Source: Maribellus sp. YY47 (GTDB taxonomy: Bacteria > Bacteroidota > Bacteroidia > Bacteroidales > Prolixibacteraceae). From it: a stretch of DNA of 64,000 bases. Below are positions 49,214-59,314 of the stretch, in pieces. Location of the stretch: contig NZ_JALGYW010000012.1 in assembly GCF_023111095.1 (NCBI RefSeq), positions 1 to 64,000 of the forward strand, in the 5' to 3' direction. The notes under the pieces are model-generated. The model saw only the letters and a list, made by a program, of their open reading frames with translations. It had not been told where the DNA came from and did no database searches. The first letter of the stretch is position 1. The number at the start of each line of letters is the position of its first letter. The position numbers and the translations under genes are program-made.

Positions 49214-52200
49214 TTATTGTTTTAGTCCGCTATTTGTAATCCGGAAATAATCGAATGAAACATCAAAAGGCGTTTCCGGTTTTGTGGTATCCGAATCGAA
49301 CCAGAAGGTACTTTTCATGTACCCGGTTATTATTCCGTCGCAAACCATTAAACCGGTTTTGATATCTTTCAGAAGCATGTCGGCAGTTCCCAGTCTTTCA
49401 AAATTCACGCCATCGAGCGAATAGTAAGCCGTGTAAATACTTCCTTTTTTATCGAGTTTAAGTATCAACGACTGGTCGCCGGTGATTTCGTTTTTCAGGT
49501 TGAAAGAAGCCAGTGATTTTGCAATGCCGTTTTCTTCCATCATCAAATCGATGGTTCCGGGTTGCGGCTCCCTTTGCCGTGTGGTTTTTATTACCGCACG
49601 GAACATAAGTTTCACAAAATTATCATCGTCCTGGTAAGCCAGAATCCCTGCATTTTCAGGCTGAGAAGGCATCCGTGAGGCCGTCAGTTTTGTTTCCGCT
49701 GTCCAGTCGTTATTGGCGCTTTGCAGCAGAATGTTTTTGGCATTGTTGGTACCTTCCGAAACATCGCCAATTTCGCTGGTAATGGTCAGGCTGCCATCGT
49801 TTGCCGAAAGACTGTGTGTTGCAGTATTTTCCCTGATCCATTGCCACTGACTTCCGACAGCGCCATTAAACTCGTCGCTAACTGCTTCCAAATCAAAATT
49901 GAAATAGTACGTGTTGGTTTCGAGTGTGATGTTGTCGATGAATTTCACCACTGCAGTTCCGGGAATTTGTTTTGCCTGCTGAATATCAACCGTAATTCCG
50001 TTTCCGGCAGCCGTTGCTTCCAGTTCTGGTACTTTAGTTTTATTTTTCAGCAGATAGCTGTATGCTTTTACTTCTTTATTGAAGCTTTCAATGGCTTTGC
50101 CATTTACCAGAATTGATCTTGGATTGAGGTCGGGCATAACTTTTACTGGATAGCTGTTTGATACCGTTACCCCGTCAACAGTTACATAAGCAAATACCGA
50201 TGCAACACCTACTCCAGTAGCGGTTATTTTGCCGTTTTCATCCACGCTTACCACCGCCGGATTGTTGCTTTTGTATTCAATTTCAGCTTTCGAAATATCG
50301 TAAAAACTATCGTCCGACATAGCAGCGGTTACGCTGGTTTGTGCTGCATTTCCGGGGCGCAGGATAACCTTGTTGCTTTCGGCAACAACTGTAGTCAACA
50401 CCGGTTTGTATTCGCCGCTCATAATCGTCTCCAGTTCGGCTTTTATATCTTTTGACGATGCCCCGATTTCGAAAATATAACGTCCCTGATCGAAGGTAAT
50501 TTTACCGGCTTCGGCATCCCAAAACCACAGGTCGTCGCAATCGATATCAATCGAAACACGTTTTGTCTGCCCGGCCGGAATGGTTACGCGTTTAAATCCT
50601 TTCAGTCGTTTTATCGGGCGCTCCAATTCTGCCTGACTGTCGGGTGTTTTTACATACACCTGCACCACCTCGTCTCCGTCAACCGCACCAGTATTTTTCA
50701 CATCAACACTTACGGTAACTTTATCGTGCGGTGTCAGCCTTGTTTTGCTGATACTGAACCGATTGTACTCAAAAGTGGTGTACGACAAACCATAACCAAA
50801 TTCATACGAAACCGGTTTGTCAAAATACCAGTAAGTTCTTCCGTTCGAGCCATCGCCCCGTAAAGTGTAGTCGTTAAATCCGGGCAAGTCGTTTAACGAT
50901 TTATGCCAGGTAACATTCAATTTTCCACCAGGATTTACATCGCCAAATAAAATGCGCGCCATGGCGGTTCCCTGTGTCTGTCCGTTGTAACCGGTCCAGA
51001 CAATTGCGGGAATATTCGGGTTGTTATTAAACTGCTCCACTTCTACCATCCCCATGGTTTGCATTACCACAATGGTGTTTGGATTTTCGGCAGCCACAGC
51101 CTCGATGAGTTTATCCTGATTTCCGGGTAATGTAATGGTAAAGCGGTCGGACTCTTCGCGGCCGGTAGTTTGATCGGTTCCCACAAAAACCAGTACCACA
51201 TCGGCAGTAGCAGCCATTTCAAGTGTTTCCTGATCGGTTGCCGGACTTTCGGCTTCGCGGTAAACCAGTACCAGCGTTTGCGGCCCTGAAATTCCCAGCG
51301 TATTGATTTTTACCGCCACATTTTGCGGACGGGAAAATCCACGGAATCCACCGCTTTGCTGAACGGCCTCAATTTTTTGCGTTGCCAGAATATTTCCGGT
51401 TGCCGAACTAACACGCACTTCGAGCAAACCACCGTTGCCGGAGGCTGCCACGTTAAAGCGGATGGAATCGACGTCGGTAATATCCACATTGTCGTAAGCT
51501 GTCCAGTCGCCATCTTTTACACCGCGAATTGAGGTTCGTCCAAAACGGGCTGCCACAATTAATCCGGGTGCCGAATCATCATATTTTGTAGCATCGAATT
51601 CGGCTACCACTTCGCCGTTACGCACGGTGGAAAAACTATTCATTGTCAGAAAATCGGTGTTTCTATCCGTATTTCCTGATGATGCAGAAACCACTTCAAT
51701 GTCGAGCTTATGTTCTTTTATATAATTCTGAATTCCCAAAAGCGGCGAAATGCTTAAATGCGGCTCAATTGGCCCCGAGTAGTCGCCCAGTTCCACTTTA
51801 TCGGCCTCTGGCCCCAGTACCGCAATTTTTTTGATGTGTTTGGTATTCAACGGCAATGCTTTTTCAGCAGGTTGAACCGTTACTTCGTTTTTCAGCAAAA
51901 CCGGTGTTTTGGTGGCCACTTCAATCGCCAGATCGTTGTGTGAAGGATCGTTTACAATCTCCGGTTTAATTCCGGCATAAGGAACAATTTCAGACGGATC
52001 GAACTCGCCCAAACGCATTCGGATGGTAAAAATATTAATCAGCGCTTTATCGATATCGGCTTGAGCAAGCATACCCTTTTCCAAAGCATTCAAAGCATGG
52101 TTTTGATACACGCCACCACAGTCGGTATCCACTCCGGCTTTTAAACCCAACGCCGCTGCTTCTTCATAACTTTCAGTAAAATGATGGCCGCGAACGATAT

Positions 52201-53026
52201 CGTCGATTGCACCGCAGTCGCCGGTCACATAACCGTCCATGCCATAAGTTTTTCGGGCAACTGTATCCACCAGGTATTTACTGGCCGACATGGGAACCCC
52301 GTTAACGGCGCCGTAAGCCGTCATAATTGCCGGCAAATCATAGTCACGTATCAGTGTTCGGTAAGGAAGCAGGTAAAACTCGCGCATGTCGCGGTCGTCC
52401 ATGTCAGAACTGCCCGAATGCCGGTTAAACTCGGTATTGTTGGCAAAATAATGTTTGCCGCAGGGTACCGTTTTCAGGTATTTGGGGTCGTCACCCATTA
52501 AACCCTGAATAAAACCTTTTCCGATTTCAGAAACCAGGAACGGATCTTCACCAAAAGTTTCGGCAGTGCGCCCCCAGCGCGGGTCACGGGCCGGTTCAAT
52601 TACCGGCGACCAGTAGGTAAGCGTAAAAATCAGGTCGTGGTTAAATCCACGCGCCTCATCGGAAATTACTTTTGTTTCGCGTTTAATCAGCTCCGGGTCC
52701 CAGGTTGAGCCCACTGCTACACTGTTTGGAAACGAAGTGGCTGTCATTCCGCTATTGTTGTTTCGGCCCATAATTCCGTGCAGCGCCTCGCCCCACACAT
52801 CGTAATGGTTTACGCCCAGCCGCGGAATTGGTGGCATGGTATTTCCCAACTGACTTTGTTTTTCTTCGGGAGTCATTCGCGAAACCAGATCAATGGCGCG
52901 CTCTTTAAAAGAATATGAAGTATTCAGATAAATAGGCTTTTTAGCCATTTGGCTTTGCGGAATAAATGCCAAAGTCAATAGAGCAAATAAAATCAGAAGA
53001 ATCGGTTTTGGTTGTTTTAGTTTCAT
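49214..53026 (-). CDS. Large GH3 beta-xylosidase/glucosidase with CBM6-like insert and C-terminal Big and concanavalin-like domains
   Basis: A 1270-residue exported enzyme. The GH3 N-domain covers about 35-345 with nucleophile Asp270 (GYVTGDCGAIDD) and substrate-site motif KHYFANNTEFNRH. The GH3 C-domain (about 370-720) is interrupted at about 475-610 by a CBM6-like module (VVAEFDATKYDDSAPG... to LVLVYRE). An Fn3-like domain (about 755-835), a Big2-like domain (about 870-950, YKSNNPAVVSVDENGKI), a linker domain, and a concanavalin-like DUF1349-type sandwich (about 1060-1265, ending FDYFRITNSG) follow. Normal GH3 xylosidases are 720-870 residues, so about 400 residues are extra and probably serve substrate binding. 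It begins a block after a 301-bp gap. Confidence 0.9.
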   Translation of the reverse strand: MKLKQPKPILLILFALLTLAFIPQSQMAKKPIYLNTSYSFKERAIDLVSRMTPEEKQSQLGNTMPPIPRLGVNHYDVWGEALHGIMGRNNNSGMTATSFPNSVAVGSTWDPELIKRETKVISDEARGFNHDLIFTLTYWSPVIEPARDPRWGRTAETFGEDPFLVSEIGKGFIQGLMGDDPKYLKTVPCGKHYFANNTEFNRHSGSSDMDDRDMREFYLLPYRTLIRDYDLPAIMTAYGAVNGVPMSASKYLVDTVARKTYGMDGYVTGDCGAIDDIVRGHHFTESYEEAAALGLKAGVDTDCGGVYQNHALNALEKGMLAQADIDKALINIFTIRMRLGEFDPSEIVPYAGIKPEIVNDPSHNDLAIEVATKTPVLLKNEVTVQPAEKALPLNTKHIKKIAVLGPEADKVELGDYSGPIEPHLSISPLLGIQNYIKEHKLDIEVVSASSGNTDRNTDFLTMNSFSTVRNGEVVAEFDATKYDDSAPGLIVAARFGRTSIRGVKDGDWTAYDNVDITDVDSIRFNVAASGNGGLLEVRVSSATGNILATQKIEAVQQSGGFRGFSRPQNVAVKINTLGISGPQTLVLVYREAESPATDQETLEMAATADVVLVFVGTDQTTGREESDRFTITLPGNQDKLIEAVAAENPNTIVVMQTMGMVEVEQFNNNPNIPAIVWTGYNGQTQGTAMARILFGDVNPGGKLNVTWHKSLNDLPGFNDYTLRGDGSNGRTYWYFDKPVSYEFGYGLSYTTFEYNRFSISKTRLTPHDKVTVSVDVKNTGAVDGDEVVQVYVKTPDSQAELERPIKRLKGFKRVTIPAGQTKRVSIDIDCDDLWFWDAEAGKITFDQGRYIFEIGASSKDIKAELETIMSGEYKPVLTTVVAESNKVILRPGNAAQTSVTAAMSDDSFYDISKAEIEYKSNNPAVVSVDENGKITATGVGVASVFAYVTVDGVTVSNSYPVKVMPDLNPRSILVNGKAIESFNKEVKAYSYLLKNKTKVPELEATAAGNGITVDIQQAKQIPGTAVVKFIDNITLETNTYYFNFDLEAVSDEFNGAVGSQWQWIRENTATHSLSANDGSLTITSEIGDVSEGTNNAKNILLQSANNDWTAETKLTASRMPSQPENAGILAYQDDDNFVKLMFRAVIKTTRQREPQPGTIDLMMEENGIAKSLASFNLKNEITGDQSLILKLDKKGSIYTAYYSLDGVNFERLGTADMLLKDIKTGLMVCDGIITGYMKSTFWFDSDTTKPETPFDVSFDYFRITNSGLKQ

Positions 53027-53327
53027 AATTATATGAATTGAAAAATTATTGACAGAGTATTACACTGATGTATTTGAATATGCCAGGAAAAAACACTTAA
53101 TGCACAATGCACTCTCGGTTTCCAAAGAGTGTCTTTTAGAAAACATCATTGAATTTACAATCAGTTTTGCCGATTCTACGATTGATGTCGAGATTGCGTT
53201 CATAAGTAGTTTTTGGGTTTAATTTCTATTATAGGTTTGACTCTGTTTCAACAAAAAGTTTAATCATAAGGTGTGCATTATACACTTATTGGATTGAAAT
53301 TGTGCTGCAATCCCCATTAACCTTCGT
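53027..53327. other. Intergenic region upstream of GH3
   Basis: 301 bp, AT-rich. A 6-bp stem CACTCT/AGAGTG with 10-nt loop is at 53110-53131, and TTAATGCACA (53097-53106) recurs inverted as TGTGCATTA (53272-53280). Neither has a T-run. No gene and no full promoter consensus was found; it may hold an internal promoter for the GH3 to GH8 block. Confidence 0.5.
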
Positions 53328-54680
53328 TTACGGTTCAAACTGAATCCAGTCTATCTCAGCAGGATTGTTACCGTTGAGGGAGACAAACAACTTATTAATA
53401 CCTGAAATTTGAGACACAAGTGGAGAATCGATTTTCGTCCAATCCGCTCCTGCCGGGACGTCTATCTTGGCAATAACTTCCCCGTTCTGCTCCCCGAGTC
53501 TGACCAGAAGCTGTGTTTCAGCCATGGATTGAACCCTAATTTTCAACAACTTATACTTCTGAGAACCAAAATCAACAGCGTTGTATTGTATCCAATCTCC
53601 TTTTTCAGGAAGAATTGTTTTCCACCCGGCAAACGTATTGGCCGAATCGAGAAAGGCAATCTCAGTTCCCTCACTTTTTGCACTGTAACGATCGATTTGT
53701 ATTTGCTCAGTTGCTTTTGTAAGGCCAACTCCCCGCAAGGTTGGCATAACTTTCTGAATGGTACCATCTGCATTAAAAAACAAACTGTCGATCCTCACCG
53801 AACGGTTTTTATCGAAGTTTGGCGAATAATCGTTGTGATGATAAAACAGGTACCACTGATTGTTGTATTCGATAATAGATTGATGATTCGTCCAGCAATC
53901 TGTTGGCGATTCATCCATGATTACACCCGTCATTTTGAAAGGTCCCATTGGATTGTTGCCGATGGCGTATTCCAAACGTTCGGTGTTATTTTCGACATGC
54001 GGAAAAGTGAGGTAATAGATTCCGTTCCGTTCAAAGGTAAACGGGCCTTCTTTTAAACCTTTTGCCGGCAGATTGTCGATAACCAGCGGCTCCGAATCCA
54101 GCTCCAGCATGTTATCTTTCAGTTTGGCGACATAAATGTTTCCCATCGACCAGTAGATGTATACCTGTCCATCTTTGTCGATCAAAACATTGGGATCGAT
54201 ACCGTGGATTCCTTCAATCTGTTTTGGCTGCGGGATGTAAGGACCTTCTGGGCTATCGGCCACTGCCACCCCAATTCCAAATCCTTTTCGTCCGTTTGGC
54301 CCTGCAACATTTGTATTCGCCGGAAAATAGAAATAAAATTTTCCGTTTCGTCCAATGCAGTCAGGTGCCCACATGCTGTACGAAGTCGAATCAACCCAAG
54401 GCACTTTATTCTGACTTACAATCATTCCGTGATCGGTCCATTCGGTTAAATTTTCTGATGAAAACACATGATAATCTTCCATACAAAACCAGTCTTTCCG
54501 TCCCGGTTTTTCGGGTGGTGTTGGAATATCGTGCGAAGGGAAAACATATACTTTCCCGTTAAATACCCGCGCGGTGGGATCGGCACTAAACTGATCGCGG
54601 ATTACGGGATTCTGCGCAGTTGCTGTCCCTGCAACGAATAGTGATGCCATCAAAAAAGCAACGATTCTTTTCCTTTTCAT
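53328..54680 (-). CDS. Secreted GH43 arabinofuranosidase/xylosidase with CBM6-like domain (second copy)
   Basis: A 450-residue exported enzyme with signal peptide ending TATAQ (23). The GH43 propeller (24-325) has base Asp34 (FSADPTA), Asp162 (GIDPNV) and acid Glu211 (LKEGPF). A CBM6-like sandwich fills about 330-450 and ends EIDWIQFEP. It shares layout with 2040-3416 but differs in sequence, including a tryptophan- and proline-rich loop PTPPEKPGRKDWF near the active site, so it may prefer a different arabinose linkage. It follows GH127/146 by 110 bp. Substrate is inferred from family and context. Confidence 0.88.
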   Translation of the reverse strand: MKRKRIVAFLMASLFVAGTATAQNPVIRDQFSADPTARVFNGKVYVFPSHDIPTPPEKPGRKDWFCMEDYHVFSSENLTEWTDHGMIVSQNKVPWVDSTSYSMWAPDCIGRNGKFYFYFPANTNVAGPNGRKGFGIGVAVADSPEGPYIPQPKQIEGIHGIDPNVLIDKDGQVYIYWSMGNIYVAKLKDNMLELDSEPLVIDNLPAKGLKEGPFTFERNGIYYLTFPHVENNTERLEYAIGNNPMGPFKMTGVIMDESPTDCWTNHQSIIEYNNQWYLFYHHNDYSPNFDKNRSVRIDSLFFNADGTIQKVMPTLRGVGLTKATEQIQIDRYSAKSEGTEIAFLDSANTFAGWKTILPEKGDWIQYNAVDFGSQKYKLLKIRVQSMAETQLLVRLGEQNGEVIAKIDVPAGADWTKIDSPLVSQISGINKLFVSLNGNNPAEIDWIQFEP

Positions 54681-54790
54681 GGGTTATCTTGGTTTATTAA
54701 AATCATCAATTTCGGTACCCGCTTTCGGGTTCTCATTACACCTGTATCTACAAGAATTTTGTTCACTTTTATTACAGACTGAGCCAAATG

Positions 54791-57202
54791 CTACCTATTC
54801 TTAACCAGGCGTACAAAGAAGATTCCTCCGGCAACACTTCCCTCATGTGGCTGAAATTTCAGGGTTATGGCAGACTTACCTTCAAGCATGGACGCAGGAA
54901 TTGAGTATTCAACTTCTCTGAAATCCTGAACTTTCCATTTGCCTCTGGTATTTTCGGTAGCCAGCTTTTCATCATCAATTAAAATGTCAAAAGTACGGTT
55001 GGATGTTTCATTGCCCCAATACCTTACAATAAGCGACAAATCTGTTTCACCAGCGGTATTTAACTGGTAACTGAAAAAACCACCACTACGGGCATCTCTC
55101 CAAAATTCATTCTGATAGTTTCCCGAAGTTGAGTTGGCTGATTTCAGATAGTGGTCGGCTTCAGGTTGTTGCTGACCAGGCTGAACTTTATCGGTAGTAC
55201 GTTCTTCCAAAGCTAATTTTGCCTCCTCAACTTTTGCCAGAGAATCAAGCACCAACTGGTACTCCGCATTCGACAAATACAGCCAATACATCATGTACCT
55301 TGAATCGTGAATCGAATAAAACGGTTCAAACTCAATTGGGATGCTGGTATTTACGATGTTTAGCAAAGGTGCCTTAAAATGCAGCGGTTTCCCTTCAACA
55401 GGGTCAAGGTTTGTAAGTAATTTTTCGCGGTTGTCTTCCACAATAATCGGAGCCTTGTCGACCGGAAGCATTTTACCTCCTGCAATGTGTTCCCATCTGC
55501 CACTACCTGCAATCAATCCCTTTAAATCTTCGGCTCTGGTTTTTGCACCCAGTAAAATTGGCCCGTGCAACAAGGCAATGTACGAGGACACGTTGGGCAA
55601 CTCTTCAATCCTGTTTTGCATTGGCAACGAAACCTCCACCACATCTCCTTTTTTCCATTTGCGGTCAATCGCAAAATACGAGGCTGGTTCGGCGCTAATT
55701 TTATGCACGCTGCCGTTTATCTTCACTTCCAGCTTTCCGGGCTCTACCCATGCCGGATAACGTACCATCAGTTTGAAGTTGGATTTGCCTTCTGTAATGG
55801 TCAGCATTGTCGTTTCTTCGTATGGAAATCTGGTTTCCTGTTTTAGTTTCACGCCTTTTGCTTTCCAGTTTAATTCGGAAGCAATAAACAAGTTCAAAAA
55901 CAGTGAATCAGCTGAATGCGTGTAAATAAACTCACCGTATTTTCCATGGTTTTCCATTCCGGTTCCCACGCAACACCACATGGCTTCGTTTGGCGCCGAA
56001 TAAACCCGGTAATGACGCGGACGCGCGGGGGTAAAATAAACGTAACCGCCATGTTCGGGATGCTGAGAGGAAAGGATGTGATTGAACAAGGCACGTTCGT
56101 AAAAATCGGTATATTTTTCCTGCGGATGCATTCGAAACAATACCTCTGTTAATTTCAGCATATTGTTCGTATTGCACGACTCAGGGCCTTCAATGGCACT
56201 AACATATTCGTTACATGCCGAAGCAGTTGGGAAAAATTCACGCCGGCTATTTCCTCCCAGCGCTAAACTGCGGTTCTTAGTAACTGTTTCCCAGAAAAAG
56301 CTACCTGACCGGTCATAGCTTTCATCGCCGCTAACTTCGGCTATGCGCTCAAAGCCAACGGCTTTCGGAACCTGAGTATTGGCGTGCTTGTTATCCAGGC
56401 TATCTATCCCTTCCGACATAGGCTTGAGAATTTCTTTGTGTGAAAAGCGTTTGGCCGCCACCAGGTACTTTTCGTCACTTGTCAGTTGGTACGCATCGGC
56501 TAATACCTCGTTCATTCCCCCGTGTTCGTTAGCCAGCATATCTTCCATTTGGTTGTCCGTCAGATCCGATGTCAGGTTAACTGCCCAATCGCAAAATTTC
56601 AGAAATATATCCTTTGCTTCTTCGTCGCCGGCATACAGCCATGCATCGCGTAATCCGGCAAATGTTTTATGCACGTTGTACCAGGGCACCCAGTATTTCC
56701 AAATAAGTCCGATGTTTCCCGCCTTAATTTCCGGCCAAAGCACATCACTGTTTGGAACGGCGCCCACGTAACCAACTCCCCAGTCAGGATATTTTTGAGC
56801 ATTGGCTTCCTGACAGGCTTTCAGCCCGGCAACCATGTATTTCATTCGTTTGTAACATTCGCGATTACCTGTAGCGGCATAATGAATTGCCATTGCCGTT
56901 AGATAATGTCCGCCAACATGACCGTCAAGACCATCACTTTCCCAGTTGCCATAATTCTTAGCTTTCTCGGGTAATCCGGCTACCTTTCTGAACGGCGCTA
57001 AAAACCGATCAGTATCATATTTCAAAAGTGTCTCAACGTTTAAATCCTGGGCATGTTTGAATGGTCCGTCCAGCAAACGCACATCGGTTAACGAAAAAGT
57101 ATTCGGATAAAGCTTGTCCTGAGCAATCAAACCCTTTCCGAAGAAAAAGCAGAACAATACCAGTATTACAAGTCTATTCCTCAAGTTTACAGTCGGTTTC
57201 AT
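54791..57202 (-). CDS. GH127/GH146-type beta-L-arabinofuranosidase (DUF1680 family)
   Basis: An 803-residue exported protein with signal peptide ending GLIAQ (28). The (alpha/alpha)6 barrel contains GHVGGHYLTAMAIHYAATG, NEHGGMNEVLAD and the zinc-cysteine site of the family: Glu341 and Cys343 (ESCNTNN), Cys410 and Cys411 (MWCCVGTGMENHGKYGEF), one Cys acting as nucleophile. A C-terminal sandwich (about 680-803) resembles DUF4986/DUF6805-type modules. GH127 and GH146 both remove L-arabinofuranose, in the beta configuration; I cannot separate the two families by eye. It lies between GH67 (24 bp) and GH43 (110 bp). Beta-linked arabinose is unusual in xylan, so substrate deserves a test. Confidence 0.87.
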   Translation of the reverse strand: MKPTVNLRNRLVILVLFCFFFGKGLIAQDKLYPNTFSLTDVRLLDGPFKHAQDLNVETLLKYDTDRFLAPFRKVAGLPEKAKNYGNWESDGLDGHVGGHYLTAMAIHYAATGNRECYKRMKYMVAGLKACQEANAQKYPDWGVGYVGAVPNSDVLWPEIKAGNIGLIWKYWVPWYNVHKTFAGLRDAWLYAGDEEAKDIFLKFCDWAVNLTSDLTDNQMEDMLANEHGGMNEVLADAYQLTSDEKYLVAAKRFSHKEILKPMSEGIDSLDNKHANTQVPKAVGFERIAEVSGDESYDRSGSFFWETVTKNRSLALGGNSRREFFPTASACNEYVSAIEGPESCNTNNMLKLTEVLFRMHPQEKYTDFYERALFNHILSSQHPEHGGYVYFTPARPRHYRVYSAPNEAMWCCVGTGMENHGKYGEFIYTHSADSLFLNLFIASELNWKAKGVKLKQETRFPYEETTMLTITEGKSNFKLMVRYPAWVEPGKLEVKINGSVHKISAEPASYFAIDRKWKKGDVVEVSLPMQNRIEELPNVSSYIALLHGPILLGAKTRAEDLKGLIAGSGRWEHIAGGKMLPVDKAPIIVEDNREKLLTNLDPVEGKPLHFKAPLLNIVNTSIPIEFEPFYSIHDSRYMMYWLYLSNAEYQLVLDSLAKVEEAKLALEERTTDKVQPGQQQPEADHYLKSANSTSGNYQNEFWRDARSGGFFSYQLNTAGETDLSLIVRYWGNETSNRTFDILIDDEKLATENTRGKWKVQDFREVEYSIPASMLEGKSAITLKFQPHEGSVAGGIFFVRLVKNR

Positions 57203-57226
57203 TTCAACAATTTTTAATATCCAAGA

Positions 57227-59311
57227 TTAGTTAGTAGGTCCCCGGTGAAGCATTCGCCGATCCTTTTCCATTAAAGTTTCCAAATTATTTACAGGGCGTT
57301 CCAGTTCATAAGGAACAGGCATTTTACTGAATTGCTGAAAATAGAGTAAACAAGCATCTTTCCATTCACCGGCATTCAGGCTTTGTTCGCGTAATTTTTT
57401 CTGAACTGCCGAGAAACGTTCTGCATCCACAAAACGTTCTGCCTTATCCCATATTTTCTGAAATTGGCGCACTTGCTGAACTCCTTCATCGTAATGATAG
57501 CAGAGCTCGTCCCATAAAGTACGTCCGCTCTTCATGTTGTAATCCCAGGGCAAATGATGAAACCACAAAAGATATGCTTCCGGACAGGTTTGCAGGTTAC
57601 CAAGTTGTGTTGTCAGCGGCTCGTGATACTGCGAAACGGCGTTGCTTCCGTTTGCTGTACGATCGAAACCAATTCCATCGTCCCCCGCCTGATGATAGTA
57701 GGGCGGAGTCCAGTCTTTTCTCCAGTCTTTTGGCGCCCACCAAGGCCCCGGACCGTAATGATGATTGGCCGCAAAAATATGGTGTAACCCGAGTGGCATC
57801 ATGTAATTTACAGTTGCTTCATGACTTTCGAGCATCATCTGTTTTACAGGAAGAAGAAAAATCAGGTTCCAGTCGATGGGAGAAAACTGCTTCTCCGGTT
57901 TAAAAGTAAGTTTCAGCCATTCATCAGCAATTTGTGCACTCGACAGGGAATTATCCCAGGCAAGGCGGCCAAAAGCGTACCAGTTGGCTTGTGCAAAATG
58001 GTGTCCGCACCAGTTGGCATCCAAACCAATGTTGGCAACACCGGCAATGGCGCTGTATTTCTGATCGAAAATGCTTCCGTCGGTACAACGCGCAACTGTG
58101 CTGCCCTCGCCTTCCTGCCAAGTATCGCTTTGCAGAAATTCTTCCCACATGGTTGATAAAAACACCAAATGCGTTGATTGTCCCAGATATTCCTGGGTAA
58201 TCTGAAGTTCGGGCATCACCGCCGTATGTTTCATTGCACCAAACAAAGGGCTAAATGGTTCGCGCGGCTGAAAATCGATGGGTCCGTTTTTTACCTGAAT
58301 GATTACATTTTCCCGAAACTGTCCGTCAAACGGCATAAACTCGTTGTAAGCCTGTTTGGCACGGTCTTCATCCGAAGGATCGTAAACAAAAGCCCGCCAC
58401 ATAACTATGCCGCCGTATGGTAAGAGTACATCGGCCATCATATTGGCGCCGTCGGCGTGGGTGCGCCCGAAGTTTTGCGGCCCCGGCTGGCCTTCGCTGT
58501 TGGCTTTTACCAGAAAACCACCAAAATCGGGAATCAAACTATATATTTCCTTTGCTTTGTCGTACCACCATTTTTTTACTTCCGGATCGAGAGGATCGGC
58601 TGTTTCCAGTCCGCCGATTACCTGCGGTGAAGCAAAATTTACTGCAAGGAATGTTTTTATTCCATACGGGCGAAGCACATCGGCGATTGCTTTTGCGCGT
58701 TGCAGAATTTCGCTGGTCAACATTTTTGGGGAAGCATTTACATTGTTCAGAACAGAACCGTTAATTCCAACCGATGCGTTAGCACGGGCATATTCAGCCC
58801 ATAATTTTTTATCCCGATCGCTTACTGCAAGCGAATCTTCACCGTGCCAGAAAATAGAATAACCTGCATAACCGCGTTCAATGGTTCCGTTTAAATTATC
58901 CCAGTGGTTAAGCAGGCGCAAATTGTAAGATGGGTTTATCAACTCGTTACGCACAGGTTCGCCTGTTTGCTGACGGCGCAACAATTCATAAACACCATAT
59001 AAAATACCGGTTTCTGAATTTGCCTGTATTTCGGTCGCTGACAAACGAAACCCGTCGTTTTTTAATTGCTTGTCTTTTACCAGTTTCAAAATAACCGTTT
59101 CGCCGGGTCTTCCCTGCCAACCTTTTTTGAGTTCGTTAACAGCAATGTCAAGTGTTGCAGAATGTCTCGCACACTGAACGATTACCGGCGAAGTAGCCGA
59201 TGCCCGCAACCAGAGTCGATGTCCGTCTTCGGCTTTTAAACCGATTGAAAAAATCAGAAAAAAAATACAAAATACAGTATGCTTCACTTGATTGTTTTTA
59301 TTGGTTAGCAT
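57227..59311 (-). CDS. GH67 alpha-glucuronidase
   Basis: A 694-residue exported enzyme (signal region about 10-27, ending GLKA). GH67 enzymes remove (4-O-methyl)glucuronic acid from the terminal non-reducing xylose of oligosaccharides. Acid Glu273 lies in VKANSEGQPGP, and the paired carboxylates are Asp346 (NGPIDFQPREP) and Glu374 (QITQEYLGQ); LNHWDNLNGTIERGYAG and the C-terminal HHLPWDYNMKSGRTLW are family blocks. It is 3 bp after GH97 and complements GH115 at 12518-15067, which acts on internal substitutions. Exported GH67 implies action in the periplasm, whereas many Firmicute GH67 enzymes are cytoplasmic. Confidence 0.95.
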   Translation of the reverse strand: MLTNKNNQVKHTVFCIFFLIFSIGLKAEDGHRLWLRASATSPVIVQCARHSATLDIAVNELKKGWQGRPGETVILKLVKDKQLKNDGFRLSATEIQANSETGILYGVYELLRRQQTGEPVRNELINPSYNLRLLNHWDNLNGTIERGYAGYSIFWHGEDSLAVSDRDKKLWAEYARANASVGINGSVLNNVNASPKMLTSEILQRAKAIADVLRPYGIKTFLAVNFASPQVIGGLETADPLDPEVKKWWYDKAKEIYSLIPDFGGFLVKANSEGQPGPQNFGRTHADGANMMADVLLPYGGIVMWRAFVYDPSDEDRAKQAYNEFMPFDGQFRENVIIQVKNGPIDFQPREPFSPLFGAMKHTAVMPELQITQEYLGQSTHLVFLSTMWEEFLQSDTWQEGEGSTVARCTDGSIFDQKYSAIAGVANIGLDANWCGHHFAQANWYAFGRLAWDNSLSSAQIADEWLKLTFKPEKQFSPIDWNLIFLLPVKQMMLESHEATVNYMMPLGLHHIFAANHHYGPGPWWAPKDWRKDWTPPYYHQAGDDGIGFDRTANGSNAVSQYHEPLTTQLGNLQTCPEAYLLWFHHLPWDYNMKSGRTLWDELCYHYDEGVQQVRQFQKIWDKAERFVDAERFSAVQKKLREQSLNAGEWKDACLLYFQQFSKMPVPYELERPVNNLETLMEKDRRMLHRGPTN

Positions 59312-59314
59312 TGC

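Noticed and set aside
53097-53280. Distant inverted TAATGCACA/TGTGCATTA pair
   Set aside because: Nine bp matched at 165-bp distance in AT-rich DNA can occur by chance.
54717-54730. ACCCG-CTTT-CGGGT hairpin between GH43 and GH127/146
   Set aside because: Five-bp stem with no T-run; may be chance.
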